From: Helochares maculicollis
Lineage: Eukaryota > Arthropoda > Insecta > Coleoptera > Hydrophilidae
Assembly (NCBI GenBank): GCA_033557835.1
Contig: JAWQRO010000012.1
Span: 1 to 64,000 of the forward strand
DNA length: 64,000 nucleotides
Direction of reading: 5' to 3'
Shown: one piece after another, positions 1 through 14,400 of the stretch
How positions within the stretch are numbered: position 1 is the first letter of the stretch
Layout: every line of letters starts with the position of its first letter
The notes under the pieces: model-generated
Told to the model about the DNA's origin: nothing
Seen by the model: only the letters and a program-made list of their open reading frames with translations
The model's database searches: none
Translations under genes and position numbers: made by a program

Positions 1-2590
1 TATATATTGTGGAGAATACATTTTTTGATGATGTAATGAATTTGTTTACGATGTTTAACGACTAGCGACAGCCAACAAAAGCTTATATGAAAACAGAACA
101 AAACAAAACAGAGTTCAAAATAGTACACAAGTCCATGTTGATAATTCTAAATATTTGTTTATATACGAATGAAACTAGTTAAAATAATAGCATTTGCTGA
201 AAACAAAATACAAATTCAGATTAAATTTTATTGATAATTTATTTTAATAATATATGTCTGCATGTATTTAGTGGATGGTTATTTTATAAAATGTATCCTC
301 GAAATCGGTTAATTGTGACATCAAGTACTACATTTAGTGGAATTTACTGCGGCTTAATGACGCCAAGTAAAAATATTTAAATGTTGTATTACATCCGCTA
401 ATCAGATAATTCGGATTCGACTGTTATATTTCGATTTGGCAACTTTTCTGTGGATTTATCGTCTTTATAAGTATTTCTTTACATAATTCTATCTGTCATT
501 CGTTTAAATACAACTTTGAAATACGCTTCTTCGGGCAAATATCCTGTTGGAATATTGAAGATTTACTTCTGATTCTTGAACATAGATTTGTCAACTGTTG
601 TTATCATATTTGCTCCACATCATTTAAAACAAGCTACTAAAAAAATATGAAAACGGTACGTACCGCCAGATAAGTACTACATATATTTTAATGATTTTTA
701 AATATGAAGTGCCAGCAACATAATTATATTACACCTTTTACCATTTAGACCAAAACTTGCGTCAGAACATAACGAATCTTTGAAACAAATCAGTGGCATA
801 AATTAAAGGAAATAGATTTGACGTTCAAGATACTTGTTTTTCCGTTCTATTAGAGTCTAGAAATATATATTTTAAAACCAAACGCTATTGCTATTATTTT
901 AAAATAAAATGTTAAATATTGCTGTAATTAATATAATTAAAATATTTTATATTGGCCGTAGATTTAAGGGATCCTTTTATTAAAAAATATGAAAATTATC
1001 GCTAGTAAAATTTTCTGCTTTACATCAGTGAATATTTACAGTTTTAGACTTTTATTCTCGGATTCAATTTGCCTAAAATTGATATACCAGCTTAGTAAAG
1101 AAGTACCAAAACATTTTGTTTTATTATGTTTTCCGTAAGGTTTTCATATTATAACAAAAAGTGTTTACTGTACAGAACCTGAAAAAAAATCCAAGATTAA
1201 TTACTCATGCATGGATAGCAAACTTTTGAACTGAAACTGATAATGCTAGATTACACTTATATGAGAATATAATAAAAATAACAATTTTTGAAGTTTCTAC
1301 AAAACATGGTTGTGGCTTCTAATATGCAATTTTAGAATAATGTATTATTTACCAATAAATCAATGTTTATGTTAATGGCTGAACTTCAGATTACAATGAA
1401 AACGTAAGTTTGTGGGATTTCAATTAATTTTCATAAACGTAGATAATACGAATACCCAATTATGTTTAAAGCAAGTAAATGCAATTATTCAGAGCAGGTA
1501 TGTTCTTAATTTAAATGAATCAATATCTAGTTATAGTATAATATATAAAAGAAAACAGAACATTTGATAATAGTTACAGAAATGTAATGCGTATTAAGTA
1601 GATTAAAAAAAAACATTACAATATTAAGGTAAGTATGAAAAGACTTGCATAAAGAATACAGAATAATTTGAAATTGAATATTTCAAAATATATTTCAAAG
1701 CAAAAGCCAATCATAACTTTTTTACATCCAAAACTTGCAGTTCTATCTAATTTACTTATAACTGCTGATGTCGTGGAAGCAGTTTGGCAAAAATTTTGCA
1801 CCTGTTTTCGCATTTCGATAATCGGAAGTCTTTAGTTAAATGTATTTTATTTCAATCGTTTTTTAGTACTTTAAGTAAAATAGGGCTAGCTACATGTATT
1901 CACAAAAATTTTGGTGTGGCATATATTTAGTTTAACTAAATATTATAAATATTGTCTGATACTTTTAGGATAATCTCTTTGTTACTTGTAATATTAAAAG
2001 CTGAATGATTCTGGTGAAAGCAAATTCTAAGCCACATGTAAAGTTGAAATTTAGCGTGGTGTATCTAGCATATCAGCATTTGAGACCCACCCTTGAGCCC
2101 TGAGCTCAACTAAATTTGCATCTCAATATCTGATGCGACTAGGCACCAATACATGCGATGATACCATTTTCCCCAATGGAACCGCAAATTCTTGCTGACT
2201 TTACGCTGACCGCCACCAACGTGCTCAATGCCTTTGCATAAAATTTCCTCTTGTTTTTCCACCACACACGAGCAGTTCCTTCAAATGAGAAATAAAGACA
2301 GTAGAAGGTACACCTAAACTGGCCGTACGATTAAAAATATTACTACCATCAACAAATACAATCATCTCTTTTGTGACTACAAATATTTATAGTACAATTC
2401 GGATTGCAAAACTTTTAACGTTTCATCCCCCAAGCCTTTTAAAAAATTTAATTATAAAATTCAAATCTAATTTTTAAAAACTTCATTAAAGGAAAATCCT
2501 CTCTCAGAAAAGGTTCGCTCGGAAAACTAAGACGAAAGAGAAGGAAGAACAGAAAAAATATTCCGATCTTATCTCAAGTTGCACTGAGGG
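1..2590. other. AT-rich non-coding DNA
   Basis: No gene is visible. The tract is AT-rich, with stops in all frames at short intervals; the longest open frame (65 codons, minus, 1,616-1,813) is unremarkable. Two good splice-donor words occur on the plus strand, CAG|GTATGT at 1,498 and AAG|GTAAGTATG at 1,628, but no convincing acceptor or reading frame goes with them. They are probably chance matches. A slightly more complex patch lies at about 2,030-2,250. Confidence 0.6.
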
Positions 2591-5480
2591 ATATTGATCC
2601 AAAGCAGCAAGTTGCAAGTTGGACTCCTACCGCCATCTGTAGGTGCAGAAGTCTACAACCAGTTTGAATGTGTTTCAGCATCTCAGGCGCGCCAAGATTC
2701 ACCGTTTGCAGATAGAAGATTTACGCATAGCCAAATAGGACGGCATTTAAATATACCACTGGCACACTTTCCAGCAAATTAAAAATAGGTAAACTCCAAT
2801 TTATTACCGGTAAAATAAATTTTTGTCTATTAGGCAATATTCTTAAACTAGTAACAAAATAAGCTATTTTTAGAGAGCACACTTTCAGTTTCTTTGCAAA
2901 TCCAATATAAAATACATTTAGCAAAAACGTCGTCAATTTTTGCAATCCTGCTCCAAGAATTCGCAATTGTAAACGCGATTTTTATGTACGAAGAATCGCA
3001 GCCAACACACATAATTCAACCGCTTTGCTTTGGATAAGTATTTGATTTTGCAAACTAAAACTGCACAGTTGAAAGCTTGATGAAATCAAATTTGACGTAA
3101 TTGATTTAAATGCGCTAAAGGACGAATCTGGCATAGACTTTCAACTACACACAGCCGTTGCGATGGAATAGTAAATCAATTTCAAAACTTCCATTTAATC
3201 AACAACTGATATCCCATCCAAAGGTCGGTCTCTTCAGAGGCTTATCAAGCTGTACGTTTTCACCCAGAATAGTACAAAAGTATCAACAGGTAAAGATGTC
3301 GTAACAGTTCTTAATAGTTGAACGGTTCGTCAACAGTTGGCGCTAATGTTCACAATATTGCAATTAGTTTAGTTAGTGGATATTTTAAGTGAAACCACTG
3401 TGAAACGAAAGGGTATTTTTAATGATTTAATTTTCCGTATTTAATCATCCATAAAATCAAACCGCTAGAGTGTTTGCGTGTCAAACTTGAACGAAACGAT
3501 CTTTTTGCCACAACAAAACTGCAAGTGAGCTCTTTGAGAAAATAGAGGAAATATGGAAAGATGGACTTAGTTTGTAGGGTATACGTTGGAAAAGCGTCAT
3601 ATTTTTGCTACGTTCTTTGAAAACAGTATGAACTGAAATCTTATTCGAGTTTAGCGGTTAGACGGTGAGGGAATTGCGGCCGTGTATGCACATTTCGCCC
3701 AGTCTAAACGTTTGTATAACTAAAGGGTAGCACAGCTGCGAATTCAAACTAAAAGTACGTTCTTTAAAAACAAAAGCAAGAAAACAAGGAATACTGTGTG
3801 ACGTGAATTGGAGGGCGGGGGTAATCTGTCTACCTCGAACTCGGGTGCTTTGATGAAATGAGATTGCGATGCTTCTTGCTTCAGGGATATTTTGAGGAAA
3901 TAGCGAGTAAATTGACAGCGATTTGTTACAGGAGCGAAACTAAGTTCTTGTCTTAAGCTGGGTGCATCTTTTGTTAAAAACCTCCATTCAAACTTTGTTG
4001 TCTGATTAAATTTATCTTAATTCAAAGTTTTTAAAAGTTCTTACTCCGGAGCTGTGTTATCAAACTTTCCTCCAGCTTAACTCCTCCACCTGAAAAAGAT
4101 ATTAAAGTGGAGATGGCATCAGAGTGGCGGTCATGTTGTGGGTATTTTTTTCCAAGGACATGTTCTGCTGAAAATTTATAATACAAACCAGCCAAGCGCA
4201 CACCTTATCTACGTGTCGCGTAACAACCACAAACACGGAGATAATTTAAGTTAGCTTTCTATAAAATTAAAACCTAGTTGGCAACTCATAAACTTAATTA
4301 GAAGTTATTAATCCGGTTCACGTATGTAATAAACTTACTTTGTAAGAAGGAATGCCACTTAGAGGTACATACAATGTGAAATAATATTAATTTAGCTTAG
4401 TTATCTAAATATATCAAAAATTATAATTAGGTTCCATGACAAATTCAGCTCATTAAGGTAATTAAGTTTATTATTTAATGGGCTCACACCGCACATAACA
4501 ATCTTATTGGTTGTTAAAATTTTACGGTGAAGAACTTGCAATCGCAATGCTATTCAGCTGAGAGTTACGACTAACTAAGTGACTCACTTTAGTCAATTAT
4601 TTTTGTCTCTCTTAAATAATTAGCATATTGTATTGATTTCTTCATTTATTGAGTTCATATTTATGGCATTTTTCAATTGTTAGATAATGTACATAGAGCT
4701 TTGTAGCTGGGCATATGAAAAAAAAAGTAATTCGCGTTGTATGTTGCTTATCTTTATATCTGCCATGGAATGTGATTAAGTTTCATGATCCGGAAGCTTC
4801 TTACTGTTTGGTAGCCTAAATTATTAAACAGACTTTTAGTGCAAGTCTATTTTGCAATTAAGGTTTTGGAACAAATACCTACTACTGTAAATATTTTTCA
4901 ACTGTTTTAAGTAAGTTGCTTCTTCTAATAGTAGCAATGTCAAAATTTTCATAAAATCAACGCTTCAAAACGAATTAAATATACATTATTATAAAATTTT
5001 TCGCACAAGCTTTAAAATACCTAGTACTTCAAAATTTCTTAAGTACCTGGACTACCTGCTTTAATAATTTGAAATTGAACCTCGAACTACTATGTCATAT
5101 ATATCAGACAAAAGATAAAAACAATGTTAGTCAGTGATAAAATATTTACAACATATTATTGAATGTACTCAAATCAGATATCCTCTTGTGTCTATTGTGA
5201 TCCCTTGAATTTTGTAGTTATTTGTTTTTAGCATTATGATATTATTGAGAATAATACAAAACATTGTTTTAGTGCTTCTTAGGAACTCATGTATGGCTAA
5301 AATGGCATTATATGGCTTAGAATGCTTAACTGCTTCTTCTTGTTTTACATTACGTTTTACATTAATGCACTTCTGACGATGCTTTGAATAGTAGGAAATA
5401 AACATTCTACAAGTTATAAACTACTGTATAAAAGATCTACTAAAATACATAAACCATGCTAGAAATAGATTCTAAATCCA
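2591..5480. other. Non-coding DNA with a moderately complex patch
   Basis: No gene was recognised. From about 2,600 to 4,260 the sequence is less AT-biased and less repetitive than its flanks. It includes a PHO/E-box-like word (CCGCCATCTG, about 2,630) and a G-rich run near 3,810, so it could hold regulatory elements. From 4,260 to 5,480 it returns to plain AT-rich DNA. The open frames at 2,594-2,782 (+), 2,721-2,966 (-) and 5,169-5,405 (-) are short, have no recognisable domain, and are most likely chance. Confidence 0.5.
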
Positions 5481-8400
5481 ACCTGAAAAAATAAAACAAA
5501 TATCAAATTATAAACAACAGCTTATTATAAATCGAAGCAATACCACCAATAGGGAATTAAGAAAGTTAATTTAAAGAAGAATTTTTTAACTAACATGCAA
5601 AACATTTATCGAATTATGTCGTGCTTTTACAAAAATAATACCCAGAAATTAAATGAGATCAATTCAAAAAGTACTTAACGGCAGATAGAAACCTGCTGTA
5701 TAATTGAGCTCCAAATGAAAATGTTTAAAAAATGTTTCAGCAAGTAAACAAAATATATTGCAAACTGGACAACCAAACTAAATACATACTACATTTTCTA
5801 TGACAAACAAGGTCACAAAATTTTAGAGAAATTCTACAAGTTAATTCAATACAAAAACAAAAACTTCATATCATCCCAAAAAACTTCTTAATGAAACAAT
5901 ATATACAATAAGCATACAAAGAAGACGAAGGACGCAAAAGAAAAATGGTTCAAGAAATTAAAGACTAATGAAGTTACAAAAAATAATCTCGTGACAAAAA
6001 ATTCTAAACCATTTATTTTCTACTAAAAATTAATAAAAAATACAATCTTTTAAGCAACTCAATACCATATTTACCATACAAAATATAAACATATTTAAAA
6101 GTACGCTGTAAAAAAACCTCTTACGGTCCTCCAGGGCGAAACATTTCTCTGTTTTTGGTCAGCCTTATTTCATACTATATTCTGGTCCATCCTTATACCC
6201 TTCTCTTTCATCGTTTTAAGTCTCTCTACATACTTATTCTTCTGGCTTATAATCCGTGATGTATTTGGATTTTTGATTACGTAGTGTCAGTTTGCGTGAT
6301 CTATACTTTAACCAGATGAATAGAGAAATGTCAACGAAACCACTATGCATTTACACTATCCAGAAACGTGTTGGGGCAAACTAAGCATAGGACGTAGCGC
6401 TAAGATTGTAAAGGATAAGCATAATTTCCAGTCGGAAACCATAGTCTCAAAGAAACTCGAAGAACTTGCCAAAAAAAGCAAAAATCGTACCTGCCGTACA
6501 GATGTAAAAAGAATCACACCCATTACACTTAATATAGTTCGCCCAAGTAAGAAATAAAGTAAATAACTGGGTAAATAAAGAAAGACAACCGGATATCATC
6601 AAGCACGTGGAAAAGGACGTATATGACCCTCGTAAAACGTTTGGAAATTGTTAAGAGGAAGGCAAACTCTCTTAGTCAAGCTAAACAAATTTTCTGTATT
6701 AACTGACTAGATATCTAGCAATGCATAACATCTTCTAAAAACGCTAATCCAAGTGACTATTGAAGATCATGCTGAATATGGACCATATTCACGTTCGTTA
6801 CCAGCATAAGCCCCTCTATTACCAGCAAAATGATTACAATAAAAGACGAATGGCAAGCTTTATCAAAGTACAGATCAATTATCAACGCAATATTTATACT
6901 ATATCAAATAAGGAAAAAGTCTGTTGATTGTCGAAAATTAGCTTATCTGTGTTATATCGCTGTGACCAAATCGTTCAACAGAAAATTGATATTATTGGCA
7001 TCCGAAAAGAAAATAAAATTCAATATAAACTTGTCGAACTGGTTGAGAATATTAATAGAAATAGCAAAAAAGAATAATATTTAACAAATTGTTAACAACA
7101 GGGATACCGTTTTCATTCAGCATCCAGCAACAAGACTTATCCCTGACTTTTCCATTACCATTTAAGAGTGTTTTGGAGAAAGGAATTACTTTTGTTAATG
7201 GAGCAACACAAGGGTACAAACATGGAAAAATTAGCTACAAATCTTATGTTATGTAAGTATTGCAGAAACCTAAAACTATATCTTTATCTCTATATCTATA
7301 TATCTTTTACCCACATTCTATTAGATAAATAAAAAGTATAACATGCCAATTTTAATGAAAGGTAATAGCTTAGGGATATAATTTGGCCTAATATGTCCTA
7401 CATGTTTATTGAGTGCTAGTTTAAAATATATAAAATCTTTGAAGGAACTGTTATGATATGTGCATGCAAAACACTACTATTAATAGTAATAAAAGAAAGT
7501 TAGGAAAAAGAACTGCTAAAATTGAGATACTGCGAGCTGCCCCAATAAATTCTTATCGAGATGAAAATCCCTAGCAATACGATAATAGAGACTATTTCAC
7601 TAAAACGATGGAAGAAGTCTTGCAACAAAAGAATATTGCAGAAGAAAGCCAGCTATGGACCTAATGAACGAAGTAGGATTATGGATTTCTTTGAAACCTC
7701 TTTTGTTTTTAGTAATCAGTTCATGCTCTCGCGTGTCTGTCATTTATTGTCATTCTTTAATTTATTTTTACTTTCTCATTGTATCTAGAAGAATTTCTAA
7801 GCACAGATTAGTTTTCTACCTCTTTAAAAATCACAAATTTTCCTTCAATCCACTCCTTGACTGTCGCTCCAATTTATACTTTCATTTCTATAAATTTTCT
7901 CTACCATAAATTGATATATACTTTTATTTTCCTTGGCAAACATCAGACTTCTCATATAAGTTGCTAGTTATTTGTCTATTGACTTTGCTCTCGCTGCTGT
8001 CTCCATTAAGGAGTCATTGCCTGAACCATTTTTTAACTTCTGTTTGCTTAAAGGTACTTTTTCTTATCTAATGAGTCACATATTGCTCTAAAGAGTATAC
8101 ATTCAGGAATTTTGTATAAAGAACCTCTTGTCATTGTTTGTTTTTTCTGGAAACCATACTATTCTCTTAGTAGCTTTCAAATGAATATCTCTAGTTTTTG
8201 TTTTCAGTGTCACTGATATTTTATAGATTATGCCTAAGAGAGATATATCATTGCTAAATAATTGGTGACTTGTTTCTGTGTAATAGATGTTTTCTTTTAT
8301 GATTTCGCTGTAAGTTTCTTCCTTTTTAATACCTCCTCTCATTTTAGGTTTTTTGCCTGGATAATATTCCTTGCTTCATTTGCTTTAGGCGTTGAGGAGT

Positions 8401-8700
8401 TTGCAACATGGTTCGTTGTAGTCAGTTGATCATCTTCATTTTTGCTAACTAATTTTTTCAAAAGTTGTGGAAAATATGGTTTCCACTTGCTCGAAACCAC
8501 AAGAAATTCCAAAACCAAAATGTTAATGCTCTGATGAAGATAAGAACCAAGTATCTAAATCACCACGCCAAACCTATTCGCTATTTGCATTTCGGATTTT
8601 CCTTTGGTGTTAGAGCTATTCTTTTCGTATTTTTGCCGTTTCCACACTCTTCCGGTATATTTTACTATCCAATTTAACATTAAGTGCAGTATATATCTTT
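5481..8700. other. Unclassified tract, possibly decayed mobile-element or old coding sequence
   Basis: This 3-kb tract differs in texture from its surroundings. Purine-rich stretches (5,480-7,100) read as Lys/Arg/Asn/Glu-rich broken frames on the plus strand. Pyrimidine-rich stretches (6,130-6,310 and 7,700-8,700) give similarly basic broken frames on the minus strand. Examples are a minus-strand frame near 6,170-6,250 reading KYVERLKTMKEKGIRMDQ and a minus-strand frame at 8,103-8,342 opening MRGGIKKEETYSEIIKEN. I see no reverse-transcriptase, integrase or transposase motif, no terminal repeats and no poly-A tail. An eroded retroelement or DNA transposon is possible, and so is simple compositional strand asymmetry. 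Function is unknown. Confidence 0.2.
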
Positions 8701-9360
8701 TTGATTTTTCTAGCACTTATTAAGGCTTACCAGATTTAGTCGTTTGTTCATCTTTAGTGTTTAATTATGGTCATGATAAATAAAACAAAAACGTTAAGCG
8801 ACATTTATTTTCATAAAGATGAAATTTGCTATTCAATAATTGATTGAACTGCACTGCTGATTTAGAATTTAAAGTTCGTGTTCTAATGTGATGCCAAGGC
8901 CTAAGTATTCAGTAAGATTGTCATTAGATGATCTATAGAGAAGCAGATATACTTCACTGACAAAAACCACTAAATGTATGTTTTTAAGCCCACATGTAAT
9001 ACTAGTAATACTTCTATAGCGTTTGTTATTTGGACCTGCAATTTATGGATTTAATTTAAGACTTGCACTTTCCGATAATTCAGCAAATACCCTTCCGGTT
9101 TCTTTTAAATTATCTAAATCTGTTGAATGTGATCTGCCAGATCTGAAAAAATATTTTTTGTAACTTTTGTCAGAAATGTTACTAATTCAGAAAAATTTCT
9201 TTTAAAAGTTTTATTTTGCAGATGTGTTGTTATTAAATCAAAATACTCTCTCTATCAGCATCTGTATATTAAAGGAAATTGGGATATTTCAAGCATTGAG
9301 AGGAAGCTTGTTACAAAATCTAATAATAAACAAACTGTTTTAACGTAAATATTTTAAATA
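8701..9360. other. AT-rich non-coding DNA
   Basis: Short open frames only. No motif cluster or repeat stands out. Confidence 0.6.
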
Positions 9361-9375
9361 ACGTGCCGCGCACGT
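9361..9375. repeat. Perfect inverted repeat ACGTGC-CGC-GCACGT
   Basis: Two 6-bp arms (9,361-9,366 and 9,370-9,375) flank a CGC centre. Each arm carries the ACGTG core bound by bHLH-PAS dimers with Tango/ARNT (CNS-midline or hypoxia elements). It lies at the left edge of a more complex island that runs to about 9,830. Confidence 0.5.
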
Positions 9376-11460
9376 AAATAGCAATATGTACTCCATCTGT
9401 TGGGGCAATGTCGAAACGTATACGGGGAAAATATCGTATAAAAGCAGTCGTATTACAGCGGCTGGATTCAAGTGGGAATATGAGTCTGAAAATATGACTG
9501 CAGTTGCAGCGTGCAAACTTTAATAATATTTTCTAAAAGTGCACCGAAACTTTAAGTATTGCCCCTTTTAGGTGTGTACGCCGGATCCGTTTGCATTTTC
9601 CTGTGGGTCTTTGGAGATCAAATTTAAAAGAGCTCATTTTTATAAGAACTCCAACCCTGGTGCAAGAATTCAACTCGAATTAACTCCATAATATCTTTAA
9701 TAAGTCTAATTGAGAGCAGAACCGCAGTAGCCAAGAACTCAGACGGGTTGCTCGTGAAGTGGGAAAGTTGAATGATGGAGTTATGGTCGAGCACCGGGAC
9801 TTTTAGGAGGGTGAGGGGGACAACAGTTCAGAATGATGAGATGATAAGCAAGCCGCAAGTGTGCATGCTTGACCTTATATGAATTGTAAATATTTAAGTT
9901 GTGATCTTATGTGAAGATATGATTTGAAAAACGTATTGAAGTACACTATTTTCGTAATAGATTATGTAGTGAAAGCAAAGCTAATCATAATATAGTAGAA
10001 TGGGAAGAATATTTTTAGCAACTAATACGTTGATATATTATTATTTTATTAGGTAGGGTGTAATTGACTACGAAAAAATATTAGTTCAGCATTTGATGGG
10101 TGGTTTCATATTTGCGAAAAGTTGTTACTAGTATGGAGTTTGTTGTGTCAACATTTGCAATTTCAATATAAAATAGAAATAAATACGGGTTTGAGGAGCA
10201 AATCGAAATTTAAATTTGCTGCTATGCATTTCTAAGCATTATCTCTAGAATGTAATAAAAATTAAAGCTAGCCAACGTATAATTTCTAAAGACACAAAAA
10301 CCAAATTTAAGTTTATATCACTCTACTCCTTCACATTTTCAGTGCTCTAACGAGTTAATGATTTATATTAACCTGCAGTAACATTCATAATGAATGCAGA
10401 TATCAACTATTAAAATTCGGTACAATATAATGTTATATAAGTTATGCACTTGAATATCATTTAGTTATAGTGCCATTATAAATTTAATCTTTATATCAGC
10501 CGTTAATGCTGGTGTATGCGGCTGACATCATAATTTCTTAATTTAGTAGTTGAATTACTTCAAGTCTCACGTAGGTGTTCGAAAATCATTATACATATAC
10601 CGGGTCTGGAAAACTGCAGTATGCAAATTAGGAAGAAAATTAGACATGTTATAGTGTGATTACACTGCACAATGCATATCGCTCTTCGAGACCGAGTCAG
10701 CCAACTTCTACTCAAGTGGGTAGTTCGGTATCCAAACACAAGCGGCGCTGCATGCGAATTGCGCATCGCAGAAATTGACTCACATTTTACATGCAACTTG
10801 CTCTACAGGGTCGGATTTAAGGATATTTTATTCAAATAAGGTTCACGTTCTAGTATTCTTTACAAATCCGTCCGATATGAAAACTTTTATACCATATTTA
10901 TGATAAAGTATGTCGACGTGTATTCTCGACAGAGCTTTACCGTTTTAATCCAACTCTACATACATGCAGGTTGAATTACCACTTTGTCAGTTAAAATTCA
11001 CAAAATGCAGATAAAACACACTTAACTATATTTTAAATTACTTATTTTACATACCCTTTTAGGATTAAGAAGTTTAGGTTGTCAGTACCGTATTGATTTT
11101 AGTCCTATATGTCATGAATAGGATTTGGAGATCTGAGTTTAAACATTTGAAGCCAGAAACAAGCAACAGAAGGTAATGGTACTTTTCCCTGGAGCTTGAG
11201 TTCAACCCTTGTTCATGCTTTGTTAACTTTGGTACTTAAAAGTACTATCCTGACTTCCTCCTGTGTCGCTGCATATATGAATATGCATTTTCATTACACA
11301 GAATGCACCTTGAAGTGTACGTGTCCTGTTAGTTAGTATATGACTGAGGTGGGTATTATAACCGAGCTCCATTGCAGTTGTTGCGGCGATAGCTCGAGTT
11401 GTTTATGATGAGACTTTCGCAAAAGTGATGACACTTCTGGGCTTAATTTATGAAGTATTC
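9376..11460. promoter_or_regulatory. Candidate regulatory islands in a gene-free tract
   Basis: Three more complex patches stand out: 9,376-9,830, 10,560-10,810 and 11,170-11,440. They contain varied, non-repetitive sequence with CG dinucleotides. Words seen include TCAAGTGGG (about 10,713), a near-palindromic POU-like GCATATATGAATATGC (about 11,271) and TTTATGATGAG (about 11,402). Between them the DNA is AT-rich. No coding frame was recognised. Confidence 0.3.
9437..9502 (+). promoter_or_regulatory. Possible TATA promoter with NK-2 and Su(H)-type sites
   Basis: TATAAAAG at 9,437-9,444 is followed about 30 bases later by TTCAAGTGGGAA (9,467-9,478). This could supply an initiator-like TCA and also contains an NK-2/Tinman-type site (TCAAGTGG) overlapping a Su(H)-type site (GTGGGAA). 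A second TCAAGTGGG lies at about 10,713. No open frame or splice donor follows convincingly, so if this is a promoter it would drive a non-coding or enhancer RNA. An enhancer with a chance TATA word is at least as likely. Confidence 0.25.
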
Positions 11461-14400
11461 CCTGGGCTTTATTTTAGCGAACATTTTGTAATGGCTTTTG
11501 TTAAATAACAAATTAAAATTTTTTATTACTAATTATTTAGTTAAAAGTGCTTGTATGTGCATTATTATTAATAAAAACTATGATCACGAGGATATTTAAC
11601 AACTGGAATGTATGATAAATATAGTAGTTTGTTGTAAGCGAATTGATACAATATCTTATTATAGCATTGATATTGTCAAACATTAAAATTAAATACATAA
11701 CTGCTATAGTATAATTTGATGCCAAATACACATTAAAAACGAATATCAATTCATATAGAAGAAATTAATTTTTAACCCTCTTGCAGTCTGTCCCTGTCTA
11801 AAAAGAAATCTGTTGCAGTAGAAATTGTGTCATTGTACAGAGAGCGCGAAGGTGTGCGAACAAAATTACACCAATATATATTTTTTTCGAGACATAACTT
11901 TTTATTTCGGACGGAGCATTCCGCTTCAAGTAAAATAAGCCATTCCCTCTTTGTGTTTAATCAAAGCTGAACACAAAATATTTGAACACGTTCGTATTTC
12001 GTCTGCAAACATGAACCATAACATAAACACCCGCCAAGCAACGTGACAAAAGTCAATTTCCCAACTCGTTGGCAATGTAATCAGCTGAAAAATCCGTCCC
12101 GGAAAATCACACTTCATATTTCTCGTTTGTTTATTGTATGTGTACCAAGGATGCAGGCAATTTTTTTTATATAATATCGGAGTGTTGTCCCACTCGGTAT
12201 TATATTAGAATATAAAGAAACATTCCCTCCCTTTCTGTGTCAACTTACGATCGTTCATAAATTTGGGGATGCCGAGTTAATATAAAAATATGCATATTAC
12301 GCACGTATTCTTCCGCATGTTCCGTACAAAATTTAGCAAAACACTTTTTTATTTCTATATATGTTCTTTACGAGCAATCTGTGACGTGTAAAATTAGCTT
12401 TTCTTTTTGTATTTTACGCTTTACTGTTTTTTGTTTCCCTTGTAAATTAACCATTACTTACTTATTTAAACATTGAATATTATGCAATAACTTAGTAGCT
12501 GTTGTAGTTTGGTTTTTAAAAGTCTAGCAATAATAAAACAGCTAGTCGATGTATTGTAAGTGCGTTTTGTACTGTTTAAAATGCGTGTCTTATTGATGAC
12601 ATTTTTATTTACAAGATTGTATTTGCTGCTTCGAATAATTATAATTGTCTAGTCTAGCTATTTCATAAAATTGTTAATTCTGAATTTGTTTTATGAGTCA
12701 GGTTAGTTATATTACATGAATCAACGAGTACTAGAAGACGCAAAGTTCTTTGGTTGGTTTTGTTTTTAGTAGCGCATTTAGTAGTATAAAGAGATTTTTT
12801 GCAATGGATTTTTTCTATGCAGTCAGATCCTATGGATGTGTAAAACAGGTACACATATTTTCATGTTATGAGTCTACCATGTCGCGGCTTACTCAAACAT
12901 TGAAGAAGAATATTTTCGAGTGGACGATATTGACTCAACTTGTTATAATTGGCAGCTTTTTTTTGCATTTGTCTATATAGCTAGTACATTCGAATAGAAA
13001 TATTGATTTACATTTCTAATTACATTTTTATCGCACGAACAATATGGCTCCATAAAGATCTAGGACCAAATTTCGATCTAAATTTCCATAAAATGTCTCT
13101 TCGAGTGACATTCAGGTTATAATACAATAATTACAAAATTCTGATATTTCTTCCGCAGGTTTTTCACTATCAAAACCGTTACCAATATGAACAATCATGC
13201 CTTCTATTTCGATTTTATAGGTAAAACCAATAATTTCGGAAACTCTTACATTTAACTTAAAGAATTAACTTTTAAAATTCTAGGCAAATTAGTGAATATT
13301 GATTATATTTCTACTTTGTATTGTTCTATAACTCTTCGGGTAGTTAGGTTGTTATAGTATATAGTGAATTATATTATTCGTCATCAGTTAGGTTCCATAA
13401 ACGCAGAATTTGTAAAGGTCTACTCTTGTCAGCAGCTCTGCTGTCTATGCCAATAAAGACTATCTAATAAAGGCTCTAGTATTTATTCAAAATCATCAAA
13501 GTCTTGCAAGCCTACATGCCATTTTTCTTGTAAAAATACATATGTGATCTATATATTGTGAAATTTACTAAATAATATGGGATTCCATATAATTCATTGG
13601 GAGTGTTAGTAAATAGTATATTAGTAGCTCTTCTCTCTTCTTTTCTCTTATTATCTGATTCAATGGAAATAGTCCTAGTAATACATTAGTAAAGATGTCT
13701 TAAATGTTACTTTGTGGTCAATTAATTTAAGTTAAGGTAACAACCTCAGATGCACATTCAATATTTCAAAATAGTTACCTAAAATAAACATTATTTGTTC
13801 AATTAGTCTGTTGTCTCTTATTGAGAAATACAGCATAGGTAGAAGTAATTAAATTTCATTAAAGTACGTAATCTTTGTAAGTAAATTAGTTAAAATACAC
13901 CATTAATATTAATTTAAACATAGGGTTCCTTACTATCTAATTATATCTTTCTAAGTTTAGTTTTAGCACCACTAGATCTTCTATATTTGTTTTTAGTGTC
14001 TTAGACTAGTCACTAAATAAATTAGTTGGACATCTCTTACTACAAAAAGCAAAAATATATTCGTAACGCCAATTATATTTACAATCTGCACACATGTAAT
14101 TAATAAATATCTTAACAAATAATTATTTATCAGATGTGAGCAAATAACCTGTGATATATACTTTTAATTAACAATTGTACATTCATTACGTTACCTGTAT
14201 CTATTATTCATTGAAATTGAAATTTATTGATCAAATATCAGCTTATAATATTTGATTATATTTATGTGACATAAAATTATTTACTAAGCTAATTGAATAG
14301 ATATTGAGTCATTTCACATAAGCTGCACAGTCTTCAATTTTTTTCTTTAGTGAAATCTTGAAATCATGCAAAAATGGCTTTTACAAAGAACCATGTTTAA

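Noticed and set aside
1498..1633. Two good splice-donor words (CAG|GTATGT and AAG|GTAAGTATG)
   Set aside because: No acceptor or open frame of exon-like size pairs with them.
13159..13220. 62-nt exon-like segment (+)
   Set aside because: The frame is open, but the pyrimidine tract is short and the GTAAAA donor is weak. Such pairs are expected by chance in AT-rich DNA.
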